DNA from: Struthidea cinerea
Taxonomy: Eukaryota; Chordata; Aves; Passeriformes; Corcoracidae
NCBI GenBank assembly: GCA_013397865.1
Contig: VZTI01000467.1
Location: 1,535,924 to 1,599,923, forward strand
Direction: 5' to 3'
DNA: 64,000 nucleotides
In this document: piece after piece, positions 25,263 through 38,090 of the stretch
Position numbering within the stretch: the first letter of the stretch is position 1
How the letters are laid out: every line of letters starts with the position of its first letter
Notes under the pieces: model-generated
The model's input: the letters and a program-made list of their open reading frames with translations, nothing else
Database searches by the model: none
Told to the model about the DNA's origin: nothing
Made by a program: the position numbers and the translations under genes

Positions 25263-27289
25263 GACCCTGAATTTACTTACTAAAGCAACAGCAGACAGTT
25301 TGCTTACATCACTACATCTATGCAAAACAGTGGTGTATCACATTAGATTTGTATGCACGAGGAAGACTGCAACCATCCTTGTACTGTGTCACTAATTTAT
25401 GTGTCCGTGAAGGAAGACTGCTCGAAGGGAAAAGAATGTCCACTACATTCCCCATGAACCCTGCTGAGAATCACAGTTATTGTGGAGTTTGTGAAGAGGA
25501 TTCTTGATTACAGGAACTGGAAAGAAATCATAAAGCTGGTTTCATGAGACAACTGATGTACTCTCCCTGCTCTCCACACCTGCCAGATTGCTCTATCCCG
25601 ATCTTCAAATTTACTGCTGTTAGCCAGCAAAGGTCATTTTTTTCTGAAGCTTGAGTTCTTGAATAATGATGTAAGAATAAATGGCTGGCAAGAATGACAC
25701 AATGACAACATTCTGGTAGCCAGAATAAACACAGATGAATGAAAGAGCCCCCACCTGAAATACTCCATATTGCACTGTGAGAAAATTCTGTTTTTCATTT
25801 TAGCTAATTCCAAAAACCCATGGCTTCCTCAGATGATTCAATCAAAGAGTACTAAAGAAGGCAAGGAGGATTATGAGATAAGTGGTTGTGAATCATGCCC
25901 AAAATTTCATCCTTTTCAACACATGGCACAGGCATATTTGAGGAAAACCTAAACTATATGAATGGGATTTTGCCTGTACTACCCTAAAAGCACAACAAGT
26001 GAACTTGTCTCTATCTTCTCAGTTCATAGGAAACTAGGTTTGGGTTATGTGCTTGCATGCAGAATTTCCTGAGAGAATGTTTCATGGAAGAAGTTCAAAT
26101 CTTTTCCACAGTGGCTGGCTGCAATGCACCATTTTTTGTACTACTGTTTGAACTTTTTCACTTCTTGTTCGCTTTTTATGTCACAATTCGATAGAGACTG
26201 AAGCAGGAAAAGGCTCCCATGTTCAGGATTTGAACAGTGAGTTTCATCTGCTGCTCCATCAAATACATACAACTGTAGTATCTCTCTCCTTATGGGGGTG
26301 TTCTGAATGCCTGATCTGCCGTGTGTCTTTCCTTCCTCTCATGCCCCAAACACCGTTCCTCACACATTCCCCTGTTCATTCACCCAAGACAGAAGAATTA
26401 CCGGGGAAATGCCATGATGCCAATGAATTTTCAGTGGCCTGACTTTTAGGGTACTGCCTGGCCCCATAGATTGTAGTCCCACCTAGAAGGAGACTTTGGG
26501 GACTTTTCTCTAAATGCCAACTATAGATTAGCCTAATCAGAAATTCCTGACTCATGCACAGCACTTCAAGTCCAGGCCTCCATTGAAAGTCCTAGTGCTC
26601 AGTTACTGCAAAACTTCTTCTTGAGGTGCCTTGATCAATCTAGCTCTTGGTAAATATGCTATCATGCATTAGTAACTGATATTCACAAATATTTTTTGTC
26701 ACCAAGTAAGTGATGGAAATTATGACAAGCAAATGACAATTGTACATTTTATCATTACACTTCTTTGTCCTTTGGAGTATGAAAGCACCTTTTTCAGAAG
26801 CTGCTTTTCTTTCAATATCCAGATGGGCATAACCCTTACTAAAGAATTAGGTATTGCACAGCATATCAGAGCAGCAAAGAAAAAAGGAAAATTCTTAAGT
26901 AATTGCTCCAGTTGTATTCCTTCCCACTTGCCTAACTCGAGCCTCTTCTACCAAAAAAAGTCATTTTCATCCATCTTCAGACTGTGTTTGGTGCAGAAAG
27001 GTTGTACTAGAAGTGTTTGATTTTAGAAGCCTTGTCTTTAGTCTTACATGGGAGTTGCTTTGTGTGTTATTACTCACATATGCCCAAGAATAGCATTTAA
27101 TTTTGCCATGTATTAAGAAAATAAACCTCCTGTTTACTTTTGTTCACCACTAATTAGATATAATACTTTCCTCAGCATTTGGCCAATCATAGTTGCATAA
27201 AATTAAGGAAATTGAGAGAATGTTCATAAGGAGGCAAACACACAATTCAGTGGGAGTCTTTCCTCTGTCAGGTAAGTAAATTCCATCCA
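25263..27289. other. Non-coding stretch, nothing recognised
   Basis: No gene or repeat family is recognised. Short open frames, for example 26230-26442 (+) and 26733-27020 (+), carry no known motif. Confidence 0.55.
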
Positions 27290-27370
27290 TCTACACACCC
27301 AAACCAACTTCTCTCAAAATCAATGGAAAGGCTCCCCTTGGCCTCAGTGGCTTTTGGATCAGATCCACCC
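27290..27370. repeat. Possible ancient amniote repeat fragment
   Basis: The words 'aaaatcaatggaaaggctcc', 'ccttggcctcagtggc' and 'tttggatcag' resemble a repeat commonly seen in turtle, crocodile and bird DNA, with the theme 'tcaatgg..gctcccattgacttcagtggg..ttggatcaggcc'. I recall the theme but not its formal family name. Only about 80 bases are similar. The edges are uncertain. Confidence 0.35.
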
Positions 27371-28084
27371 TATTCCCATTAAAGTCAGCTCAGGACTTGA
27401 GCTAGATCATGATGTAACTGAATTAATTAGCATTAAATTATGAGAAACTACTCTCCATTACTACAAATTACTTGTAAAATAGCCAAACTTTACTAGCATT
27501 AATTATTTCAGCTGCGGTAGATGAAAGTTTCTTTCCATGAATATTACGAATTGCAACTTTAGGGCCAAGTTTGGGCTTTCAGATTCCCATTCCCATTTTA
27601 CATTAAAAAGAATACAAAAGCATGTGTGCCACCTCATTGTGTTAGCTACCAGCAGCTTGAGGTGGGCAGAATCAAACCCACCACTGTGACTCTTCTCCTG
27701 GATTACATGATTTATTGTGCTGGGCCATCAGGAAGTTCCCATTCCTTTGGAATTTTGCACAGCCTGAAAGTCCTCTGCTGTGAACTTCTAGTCTGTTTGG
27801 ATTTAGTGCTCTGATTTAACACATATAAGAGAGTTTCAAGCTGGGAATTTGATGTTAGGTCTGTACTGCTGGCTCAAGCCCAGCTGTCTACATTTGGAAA
27901 TGTATTTGATTTTGGAACACAATTTTCTGGAATGGAATGTCAAGAAAATACATAATCAAGAGGGCATCATAGATAACGAGCTACAAAAACCTGTTTGTCA
28001 CCCTCCTCCCACAATGGCGAAGAGCCTTCTACAGCTGCTAATTAGAAAATTAGAACACCACAAATAGATTATATTTTACTGGCA

Positions 28085-28560
28085 GCATAGCGTCTTCCCC
28101 CCAGTGTTTTGAAGTACTTTTTGAATTGTTTGCTGTCAGCAAAACAAGTGCGCTACCTGCGATCCTATAGACAACAAAGCCCGGCAGCAGGATTTCAGTC
28201 AGGTGATGTCACCCAGGTAAAATTGTACTGACAAGCTTTTAATTAAAGTTTTCCCACACATCTTTCTGCTGGTCCCCAGGAGCTATTATTCATTATGTGC
28301 CGACTGTCAGCCAATTGTGAGTCGGGAGGGAAGTGTTTTATTTTCAAAGCCCTTGCTGACAGCTAGAGAACACTTTGTTATACAATCTGTTTACTTTTTT
28401 CACACACACAATCTTGCTAAAGGGGAAATGGTCATGCAGTAGTGTTTACGGTTTATGGCAATAATTAAATGCATCTGGCAGAGCAGTAGCTGAAAGAAGG
28501 TCGGTGTGGGTGTGGGTGAAAAGCCATAAAATTCCTCCTATAAACAGTTACCTTCACCTT
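28085..28560. promoter_or_regulatory. Candidate conserved developmental enhancer
   Basis: This block is compositionally balanced, free of simple repeats and crowded with transcription-factor-like words. MEIS/TGIF-like CTGTCAG occurs at 28133-28139 and 28304-28310, and its reverse complement CTGACAG at 28356-28362. A homeodomain-like TTAATTAA core lies at 28239-28246, a TTTATGG word at 28452-28458, and TAATTA at 28462-28467. No open frame spans the block. This texture is typical of conserved non-coding elements near developmental genes. The enhancer call is an inference because no alignment was available, and motif matches of this length also occur by chance. Confidence 0.35.
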
Positions 28561-31500
28561 GCAGAGCCCCTAGCATTTTAACAAAAAGTTTCTTTGGGAA
28601 AGGGCAGGTCTAAACAGGTGCACATATTCTGAAGTGGGAATACATGGATCTAGCCATGTTGTACTTGATGCTAAGAAACACTGTCCAGGAATCAGAGTAA
28701 CACTGTTCTCATCAATAATTAGAACAGTTTGAGCTTGTTATAAAACAGCTGCTTGTCCTTTATGATGTTAAATCCCAAAGTAATTACCTCTGTAAGAAGA
28801 AATATACAATGAGAAACAACTTGCCTCTAAAGGCAGAAGGTAATGTGGAGTCCTATTTCACCAAAGGGACAGTATTTGACCCTTAATACCTACAGAGAAA
28901 CAGTTCTTTCAAAATTTTTAATGGCTTATGATAAAATTCTTTTTATCTTTTATGACCGGTGATGATAAATATTTATTTAGAATCATTAACGACTTTTAAA
29001 TCATAGAAAAATATTGTAAGCAATAATCACTGCATCACCTGAAGTATTTAATAGTTGTGTTTATTAAGAATAATAGGAAGTCAACAACTATGCTTAAATG
29101 TTAGCAGATGAATTAAAGCCAGTGCAATATTCACATACACAGGTAAAAAAGAAATTGCAGGCCACTCACTGCCAGACTGTTGGCAATTCTGTGGAAATCA
29201 CTTCCACTGCAAAGCAAAGAGATTGGAAAATAAATGAATTGTCAAAATTTAAATACCATCTTCTACTGATATTATTATAAATTACTATGTAAATTATTGA
29301 ATGGATACACAGTTCCATTGTTAATGAATGAAAATTTTTCGTTGCTGTTAAATGTCTTTAAATAACTATACTCTTAGAAAATAATTTCCTTAGATGTAAA
29401 AAAAAAATAGGGAAATTAACAAATGGGTCCTTTCTTGTGGTTATCAACATTAAACAGTGGGCCTTAGTTGTCTCTGGACAAGGGTGGGAGGTGGTTGTTG
29501 TAGACAATGTAGTATGCCCACTTTAGGAAGCCTTTTCTGTTCGGATACCATAAAATTTCTGTAGCTCACCAGCATATGAACACATCAGTGCAGATTTCAT
29601 TAATGAAAAGGCATATACTAAATATTGTGATTGCAAATTTCACTCACAGGTTTCACTTTGTAGATTTTGCTTTCTCACCATTCCTGTATTTTTTTTTTCC
29701 TCTAAAAAAATTTATTCTTTTTGAATTTTACTGGATGGTGGGAGCAAAATTATACTTTTTTCCTGTCACAGACAGCAAATAAATTCTGAGATACTACACA
29801 GATACATTCAAATTAACATATTTGTGATCATACTGTTTTCATCTTCCCAAGCTTAATAAAATCAACATACTAAGCAGTCAGTAAGCAGTTTATATTAATC
29901 TTTAACATCAATGTTGTAAGGGAGTATTATTGTTTTAGGTTCAGCGTTATAAGAACTAAGACCAAGATTTATTAGAGATTTCAGAAATCAAAGCATAGAG
30001 ATTAGGTGATTTTGCCTGAGATTTATGGGGTAGAAAAAGTGAGGAAGATTTTTCTTCAAGGTTCAAAGTGCCCATGCATTTTAGTCAGTGACTATGGCAT
30101 CCAAAGTGCATAGAGTACAATCCCGCTTCCAACTGGTAAGGGGAAAAGGCCTCATCAGCCCGTATGACCATTTCACTCTCTTCTCTCCCATAAGCCTGCT
30201 ACCCCAGAGAGGTTTGGGGGAGCTGCAAGATAAAGGAGCCAAATATCGTCAGACAGAGCAGGTACTTCGATCCAGCAGGGATCATTCCTTGAGGCACAGT
30301 GCTTTGCTAATGTGATTGCACATCTTCCTGCCGGAGCTAGTCCACATCTAGGTGATCTGAAGTGATAGGAAGAAAATGTCTGCAAGTGGCTTCCCAGCTC
30401 CCTCCCTTCCTTTGTGACCCTGTACTCGGGGCTCTCATCTAACAAAGGAACAGTACAGGGAATACCACTGGCTCATCTACTTTCACATGCAACAGGAAAG
30501 TATCAGTCAAAAACAACTGTAAAAGATGAGTTAGACAGATGCTTACAAACTGATATATTATGAAGTTACCAGGAAGCTGGAGAGAATTAATGTCATGAAA
30601 ATAGGATTTTCAAATAAATCTAATATGGGTTCTTTAGAAAAAAATCAGATCTGTCTGCCAACGTGTGATGTTACTATGTGGACACGTGGGCGGACTTCTA
30701 TCAGGACTGAACAGCATCTAACCTAGTTTTTAACAGTTTGCTGAAAGGATCTAGTTTTTTTTTTTCTCAGTGAAAATTGATATTGTCAGCAAAGTTCTGA
30801 AAGGAAGTTAAATATGAGGGTCACACAAAAAGAGATGCACTTACATAAATTCTAAGGACTAGTCAGTTATGCAATACCATTGTATTTCAGGTTAAGAAAC
30901 ATAATAACCATTTTCTTTTGAAACAAAATTATTGGATTTTAATAATAAGCATGAGCCCCCATCCTTCTTCCAGAATACACCATCATTTAAACATTCTTCA
31001 AGTTGCCAGCCATCACCCACATTTTCTGCTTCTTTCAGACCCTGGCCCTTATTTTCTAAATGATAAATTTAAATTGGGGGAAGAAGCTTTAAAAAACTCT
31101 AGACATATTTTATTGAATATTTTTCACTTATTACAAACACTTACAAAAAGATATCTCCTAGACTCCTGCCCAAAATGGTCTGTTTAGAGTGCAAAACAGT
31201 TCTGCATCTAAAAAAACCCCACAAGGCAGCCAAACAACTTTGACAGTTTTGCCTACCTTCTCCAGTCTCATCTCTCACCTTTCATTTCCAGATAAGATCT
31301 GAATAGCCAGCAGAGAAACCAATCATGCTCCTTTTTCCAATGTGATATCCCCTCTGGCTATGTAACTTCTGTCTGGCCTAATAAAGGAAGAACTACTAAT
31401 ATCTTGAGTATACGCAATTCAGACTTGGAATGTTTTAATCTTTAGCTGCTCAAAAATAGTGGGTTTTGTCAGAGTTAGTATATCAAGTGATTACTACTGT

Positions 31501-33740
31501 ATCAAATAAAGTTACTTAGCACGGCAGAGATCATAGCTGGACAATGAAATACAGTTTGTCTTTCTGTCATCTTTTGGACCCCTATTTGTTGTCTTAGAAA
31601 GCAAATAATAACTCTTTTCCTATTGGTGACTTCCTTGACAAAAAAATTTCATTTCAATACACTTTCCATTCTTTTCTTGCCTTTCTTAAGGGCTGGCACA
31701 ACCTCTTCCTTGTGTAGAATGTTTTAGCTGATTTGGAGTTACCAAGAAGCTTTTTTTGACTTTTGAAATGAGATTTCCAAAAAAGTCCCTTTAGAAACTG
31801 ACAGTGCCCTGGAGGGCTCTTGCTCCAGGCAGCTGAGAAAGCTCATGAAGATAGTGTAAAATCTTACGTTTGAACAATTCTTCCTTCCTCACCTTCAGCC
31901 AGGTTATTTCCCCAGTAAACTGCACTTTAGCCTGGCAGCTATCTTGCCTGTCTTTCTCTCCCTTTTGGTTTTTTTTGCCTCTGTTTATATTTTCTGTGAA
32001 CTGATGCATCTCCAAACATGCCCATTATATTTTATTTCACATTAGTCAGTGCAGGAAATTGCTCTAGTTATGATCTCTCACTCACAGTTCTCTCTTCAGG
32101 TGCTGCAATAGGAATTTGTCTTCATTTCCAACTTGTTACAGAGAAATACCTGTTTTAAGCTGTTGTGTGTGTATGCCTTGAGGCTTTTTATAGCAGAGAA
32201 GAAGGAAAGATATAGCAGGTATCTTTCAGTAGCATGCACCATTCTTGTCCGTCTTCCTTTACTGCTTCTACACCACCATGAATGAAATAAGGGATAAGAG
32301 GCAAGCTGTGTGAGGAAACCCACACAGAATTATGCTGACAGCCTGAAGAGGTGCACTGTGACTGACTGTTCATGACTGCCCACAGGTGCTGGAGCTGTGA
32401 GTTCACTCCTGGTTCGTGTCTCTGCAATGCAATGCGAAGGGGAGCTAGCTCTGGAGATAGTATTTCTCTTCTCGCACCCATCAGTGTGGGTCTCCCTATC
32501 ATCAGCTCCCCATAAAGCAGACTTTGTGCTGAGTCCTCAGTCTTCCTGTACCTCCTCCTCTTCATGTTAACAGTGTGAATGGAAAGCAAAATCAGCGCAA
32601 ATATCAGGCTCACTCAACAAGCATCTGACACATGGAATCTTATGGTAAGTCAGACTTCACATGGCTCAGCCTCTTCCCTTGAACACAGCATAAACACAAA
32701 CCTCACACCTGAGCTACCACACCCATTTGTCTGGTGTCTGTGAGGGATAGTGTCCTTTGAGCCATGGGCTTCTGAGCAGCCTGGGTCTGGAAGGAAAGGA
32801 ACAGGTGGGAAAACTGGGACAGAAAAACCTTGTCAGACCAAAGATCCCTGTAATCTTTTCTCTGACAATACCTGTCAGAAGACACCCTTGAAACAGTTAG
32901 GAAACAGGAAAATCTCATGCTGATGTATCTGCTGAAAGATCTGCATCTCTCAATGGCAACTCAAACTTCTGAGCCAGAAAGAGTATTTTCATATTTATAA
33001 ATTTTTCTTTCATTATTTTTACCAATCACTTTTTATCTCAGATAAACTTTTGACATTAAAAACTTCCTTTTGGCAGGGAATTCCACAACAAACCACACAT
33101 TATATAAAGAACTGCCTTCCTTGTTTGGGACTTACCAATGACTTGCTTCATTTGATGGCTTCAATATTAATGCAGCAGAAAAAATTGTGCTAAGTATTCC
33201 TCTTGCCTTCCCATCATGAATATACAGACCTGTGTCACATCTCTCCTATGGCATCTCCTTTACAAATGTCCCAGTCATATGAGATATTTACCTCAATGGA
33301 AACCATTCCATACCCTTGATTGTCCCTGCTTTGACTTTGACAGATCCTGTGCTCCTTTCAAAGCTGAGATACCAATTCTGCATTCAATACTCATGATACA
33401 GATGGAGGATTTAAGCAGAACATAAACACCTTCTATTTTGAGCAGTACTTGTCATCATATTTCATAATATTTTGGTTTTTAGCTAGCATTGAGGATAGTT
33501 TTCACTGAACTGCAAAATAGGGAGTGCTCCCTAATACATATCACCTCAAATACATGTAACTCACATTTTATTTGGCAGTTGATCTGTGGCTCTTGCCTCA
33601 TCCTGATGACCCTCTGCAGTACTTTGCAGACAGCTCTCATTTTTAGAACATTGATTAACTTATTAAAACCTGTGATTTTTTTCACCTTATTACTCACTTT
33701 CTTTTTAAATCATTCATTGGGATGATAAACAGCACGTATA
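28561..33740. other. Non-coding stretch
   Basis: No gene is recognised in 5.2 kb. A weak MIR-like word order appears at about 29950-30035 ('gagatttcagaaatcaaagc', 'atagagattaggtgattttg') but is too diverged to call. The 141-codon minus frame at 32188-32613 shows no domain. The rest is AT-rich. Confidence 0.5.
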
Positions 33741-33833
33741 TCATAGAATCATAGAATGGCCTGGGTTGGAAGGCTTAAAGATCAACTAGTTCCAAGCCCT
33801 CGTGCCGAGGGCGGGGACACCTTCCACTAGACC
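33741..33833 (-). mobile_element. CR1 LINE 3' terminal scrap
   Basis: On the plus strand this is the reverse complement of a CR1 3' end. It begins with two copies of the terminal repeat ('tcatagaatcatagaatgg'), followed by 'ttggaaggcttaaagatca', 'actagttccaagccc' and 'gacaccttccactaga'. These words match the reversed 3' ends of the CR1 copies at 9000-9102 and 44230-44355. Fewer than 100 bases remain, a severely 5'-truncated insertion. Confidence 0.92.
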
Positions 33834-36800
33834 CATGTAAGTCTTCATTAGTGATCTCCTTCCACTGTGACAATTTATTTCTACATGATTGTTCTCATAC
33901 TATTTTTTTATCCATGCGAGAAGATTTTCTCTTATCTCACAACAAGTCAGTTCAAGAAGAAACTCCAAACAGAAATTCTTCTGGAAAGCCAAATGGCTAC
34001 ATTAACTGACTTTTCTTACCTGCATACTTGTTGACTTCTTTAAAGAAGTCATAAATCACTAATGGATTGGAACTCCTGTTATAACAACTCAGTGATCCTT
34101 TCCTGATATGTTTTGATGATTCACTCCTCATGTTATAGTCCTTATTTTATTAATCCTTAATGTATTTATTAATTTTATCTAATCTTTTACTGCAATTTTT
34201 ACAGATTTTCTTGCTTAAAATAGCTCCTGAATGTTCTAAAAAACTGCGTCTTCAGTCTGTGTTACAAGGGAAATTATATTCTACAGTTAACATTTCATCC
34301 AAGGGAACCTATAGAATCAGAGAGGAAGACTTTTTTAAATTGTTGAAGTTCACTTTACTGATTTTTTCCTTAACCCTACCTATTTATATCTTAAATTTGA
34401 GATAAATATCATGAGTTTCACCCATAAATATGAATTATTCTGTTTCAAATTTTCAAAAACCTTCTTATGAAAAAAAAATTATTTTGTCACTATAAAATTA
34501 TCTTTTCTGAAGTCCTTTCAGATCTCCTGGCAAGCTTCCTACTCCAGAAAAATTATTAGTACCTTTTATGCCTTTTGTAAATTGTTTCCTAGACTCTTTC
34601 TTGACTTTTATTATATGTTCAAATCAATAATTATCATAAAGTTCTCTTTTGATTTCTCCCTTTGCATAAGAATCAAGCTTTGGCTCTCCTATACTGAGGA
34701 GGCACAGCAGCCTGTGCAAACACAGAGAGATGTAAATTCTTGGGTACTCGTAGGGAATGCAAACTGAAAGATGAGAACTGTGGATTTCTTGATGTCTTTT
34801 GAGAGTGGTGACTTAAACCTGAAAGATACCAGAGAACAAGTTTGGCATTAAATCTGTACTTGGTAAGACTGGAAAGTGGAAGCATATATAAAAATGCTCC
34901 AATATATAAGAAATAATATAGTTTGAGCAGAGAAGGGTATTATTCAGACCTCCAAATTTAAGCCAACTGACATTTGTCTCCACATACACAGCGTCTGTCT
35001 CACCAAACGTTTAAGTTAAATTGTGCTGACATGTATACAACCACATACACCAGCAGATTTCATCCACTGACAGAAAATAGGCTGCACACTGTGTTCACAG
35101 GGTTTTTGCTTTTCAGATTATATGAATGCTTAAAACAAGTAGAGGCTCCACAGTTTGCCTGTAACACACCAAAGAACTGTTCCACAGAGCATAAAGTTAA
35201 GTCCACTTTCTTCTAAAACACCAGGATTGTTCCTGGTGTTGGAAAGGAACCGTGAAACTCAGTGGATGCAAGAGTGGCTTATTTTTAAAAACCATTCTAA
35301 GAAAATCCTAAAACTCAGTGTAGAAGTTGGTGATTTTTAGAGAAGGTTGGGAACTCCATTGCTTAAGTACCCTGGGTCTTAGCCTAGCAAAGCAATTTTA
35401 CAGAACAAACTCATAAGATATTTTTACTTTACTAAAACAAACAAAAAAACTCCACCAAAACACCTGAAAATAAAACACATAAATTGAAATTACTTTAGAT
35501 ACTTGAGACACAAATAAATATTTTTGTAGTCTCTAGATAGACACACCAAGAAACAAGTGAACGCAGAACCTCTTCCATCGCAATTGGCAAAGGGAAAAAT
35601 CATTTTTCTATTCCATACAAAGTGGTTTTGTTTCTGCCATCTATCCAGATGAGCTATTAAGGAAAACCTGAAGTGAATTGAGGGTGTTTCACATTAAAAT
35701 GTTCTTGACCTTCTTGAGACTCAGCACTGTACAAGAAGCACATTTTAATTTCCCAGGAAAATTATTTCTTCCAACTAATGTTTAGGTCTACTTCATATAA
35801 TTGAGTTCGTATCAAAAGAATAACAATAATCAAAATTAATGCTCATATGGTGTTTAATTATTTAAAAGTCAGTTTGGCTGACCATTCTGCTCCATACAGA
35901 ATAACCCACTGAAATCGCAAGTGCACCAGTAAGTGAAATGCTTTATGGAGAACAAAATACAAGTACTTTGTTTCATTGGAGAATTGCCGTAATCTTGAGA
36001 GAGTCATACTATAAATTATGGGTAAGGAGGCAAGATAGTGCATTAGATTAATACTTTGCCTTTTTAATCTATTAATATACTATTCTGGGGGCATGATTTT
36101 AAATCCACTGCACAGCAAAGTGACTGAAAATCATTCCATCCTGACAATTTTAAAAGATCACAGGTCAAACATGTTAAGAAAGTCTCAACCCCGCTGATAC
36201 TGAACAGAAGCAGTCACCTCAGAAGACATCCAATATTGGTCCTCTCTCCACATTTTCACCAAAACAGATACCTTCATTACACAGAGGAGTATTTCATGCT
36301 AGGCTGGTGATAGTATGATTGAAAAACATGCTAAAGCAGTCCAGGATGAGTGCACTACAGGTTCACTGTCAAAGAATATTTAATGTCTGCCAGTCATGTA
36401 TAAAAATCATTTTACCTACTCATGCTGGTATGAAAAGTGCAGAAAGATAAGTTGTAAAAGCAATGTCTTTTATTGTTTCTTAAATTTTTAGGATGGATAA
36501 GAGAATGACAATCATCTAAAATCAGAAAGAAGCTAAATAAACTGTTTTACAGCATTATTACACTATTTTAAATTATACCTCAATAGAATACTTTCCTAAC
36601 TCCTACTGCAGTTAGAAACACTATAGGAAGTTTGTTTTAAAGCATTTTTTTCAGATATGAAAAAATATCCCAGCTACTGCTGTGGTTTCTTTTCTCTTGC
36701 TAATAAGTGTAAGTAAAGACAAATAACAGCTTTAGTACTTTTCCCGCTGGTGAATTCCTAATTAAATAGTTCATTAGTAGATTATCTAACCTTCATTTAA

Positions 36801-37794
36801 TGAGGCCCTCCAGATGTTGTGTCTTAAGTGAAGCAAAAAGGAAAACAGCTGAATGCTGAAAGCACAACATAATTGGATATGGTCAAGTTGGAAAAGACTG
36901 AATTCTCATATTACCGTTACTATAATAACGTATGATTTTTTCTAGAAATTGTCAATGAGTGATGACCTAGAGAAAATCCTTTAACTACCTCCAATTATAA
37001 TTTTAAATATCCTTAACTTGTGTTTAACATTAGTCTTCTCTCCACTACTTATATGCAGCTGTCTCTAACACTTAGAGATTATGGCTTGCACTTTTCTGTT
37101 TTTTTTTATGACACTTCCATTTTTATGATAAAGTTTCTTCTATTTGTTCCTTCTAGGGAACCATGTCCAGTATAGATTCATATTTCCTGTCCTTAATTGC
37201 TACACAGAAAAATCATCTCAAGTTATTCTGTACAGGGTTTCTCATGGAATAATAATTGACCAGAAATGAAGCATTTAAGTAGAACAAACAGAATTTTTGT
37301 ACAGGACAGGAAACAACCTAATAGCATAACTGACTATCCAAAAGTCTAAATTTAAGACACTGCCTACATAAGCACGATGGCAAGCTTTTGAAACAAAATA
37401 TAACAATTTATTTTCAGTAAACACATTGAACCTTATTGGAGAAGTATCACATTTTCTTCTACACAAACATGGTGGCAATTCCTTTACCTTTTCAGTTATT
37501 ATTAGAATTATTCTGTTCTTATTAGAATTGTAAAATTAATCATGTGGCACTTCTTTGCAGAGTTCAATAGTAGAGTTTGGATGTAGGAAGATGAAGTATG
37601 AGATCTTGGGTTTAGGATGGCAAATTCTATGAAAACATCAATTTGATGCACTCTGGCAGTCAAAAAGGCAAATCAACCATTAGGAATTAGGAGAAAAAGA
37701 GTATTTTACTATGTCACTCAGTAAATGCATATCCGATCCAAATATTGAATGGTAAAAGGTCCCTCCTTCTGATGCCTCCTTCTTGTGGAGGAGA
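33834..37794. other. AT-rich non-coding stretch
   Basis: No gene or mobile element is recognised. A perfect 10-base hairpin lies at 35217-35240. The region around 36750-36870 ('ttcctaattaaatagttc', 'ccttcatttaatgaggc') has a conserved-element-like texture without decisive motifs. Confidence 0.5.
35217..35240. repeat. Perfect 10-bp hairpin
   Basis: AACACCAGGA at 35217-35226 and its exact reverse complement TCCTGGTGTT at 35231-35240 are separated by the four-base loop TTGT. As RNA it would fold into a compact stem-loop on either strand. The stem is too short for a typical microRNA precursor. No T-run suggesting a Pol III terminator follows directly. Confidence 0.8.
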
Positions 37795-38090
37795 TCATTG
37801 AATTGGAAAAGGTTCAGAGCAGGGCAAGAACAGCCAAGAATATGGATCACTAAGGAAGTAATTCAGTTTCTTTAATTTAGAAAATAAAAAAACTATAGCA
37901 GGGTATGATAAAATCGTGTTTGGGATGGGAAGAGTTGGCAGGAGTGGCCAATTTACTGTCACTTGAAGAGTAATAACCAAGAGCTAAAAAGAGGAAGATT
38001 TATAGAGAAGAAGACAATCTTTCCAAAAGCAATGTAGTTAAGAGTGGGATGCCTTGTGGCAAAATGATATAAATACAAGGAAGCTGTTAA
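37795..38090 (+). mobile_element. Old CR1/L3-like LINE 3' relic
   Basis: The word order matches the ORF2 end and 3' region of ancient CR1/L3 elements: 'ttggaaaaggttcagagcag', then 'gggtatgataaaat', then 'ttatagagaagaagacaatc', then 'gtgggatgccttgtggc'. It is far more diverged than the other CR1 copies here and lacks a visible terminal repeat, so it is probably an older insertion. The boundaries are approximate. Confidence 0.55.

Noticed and set aside
29950..30035. Weak MIR-like word order
   Set aside because: Too diverged to separate from chance without a profile search.
32188..32613. 141-codon minus-strand frame
   Set aside because: No known motif; the composition resembles the neighbouring non-coding DNA.
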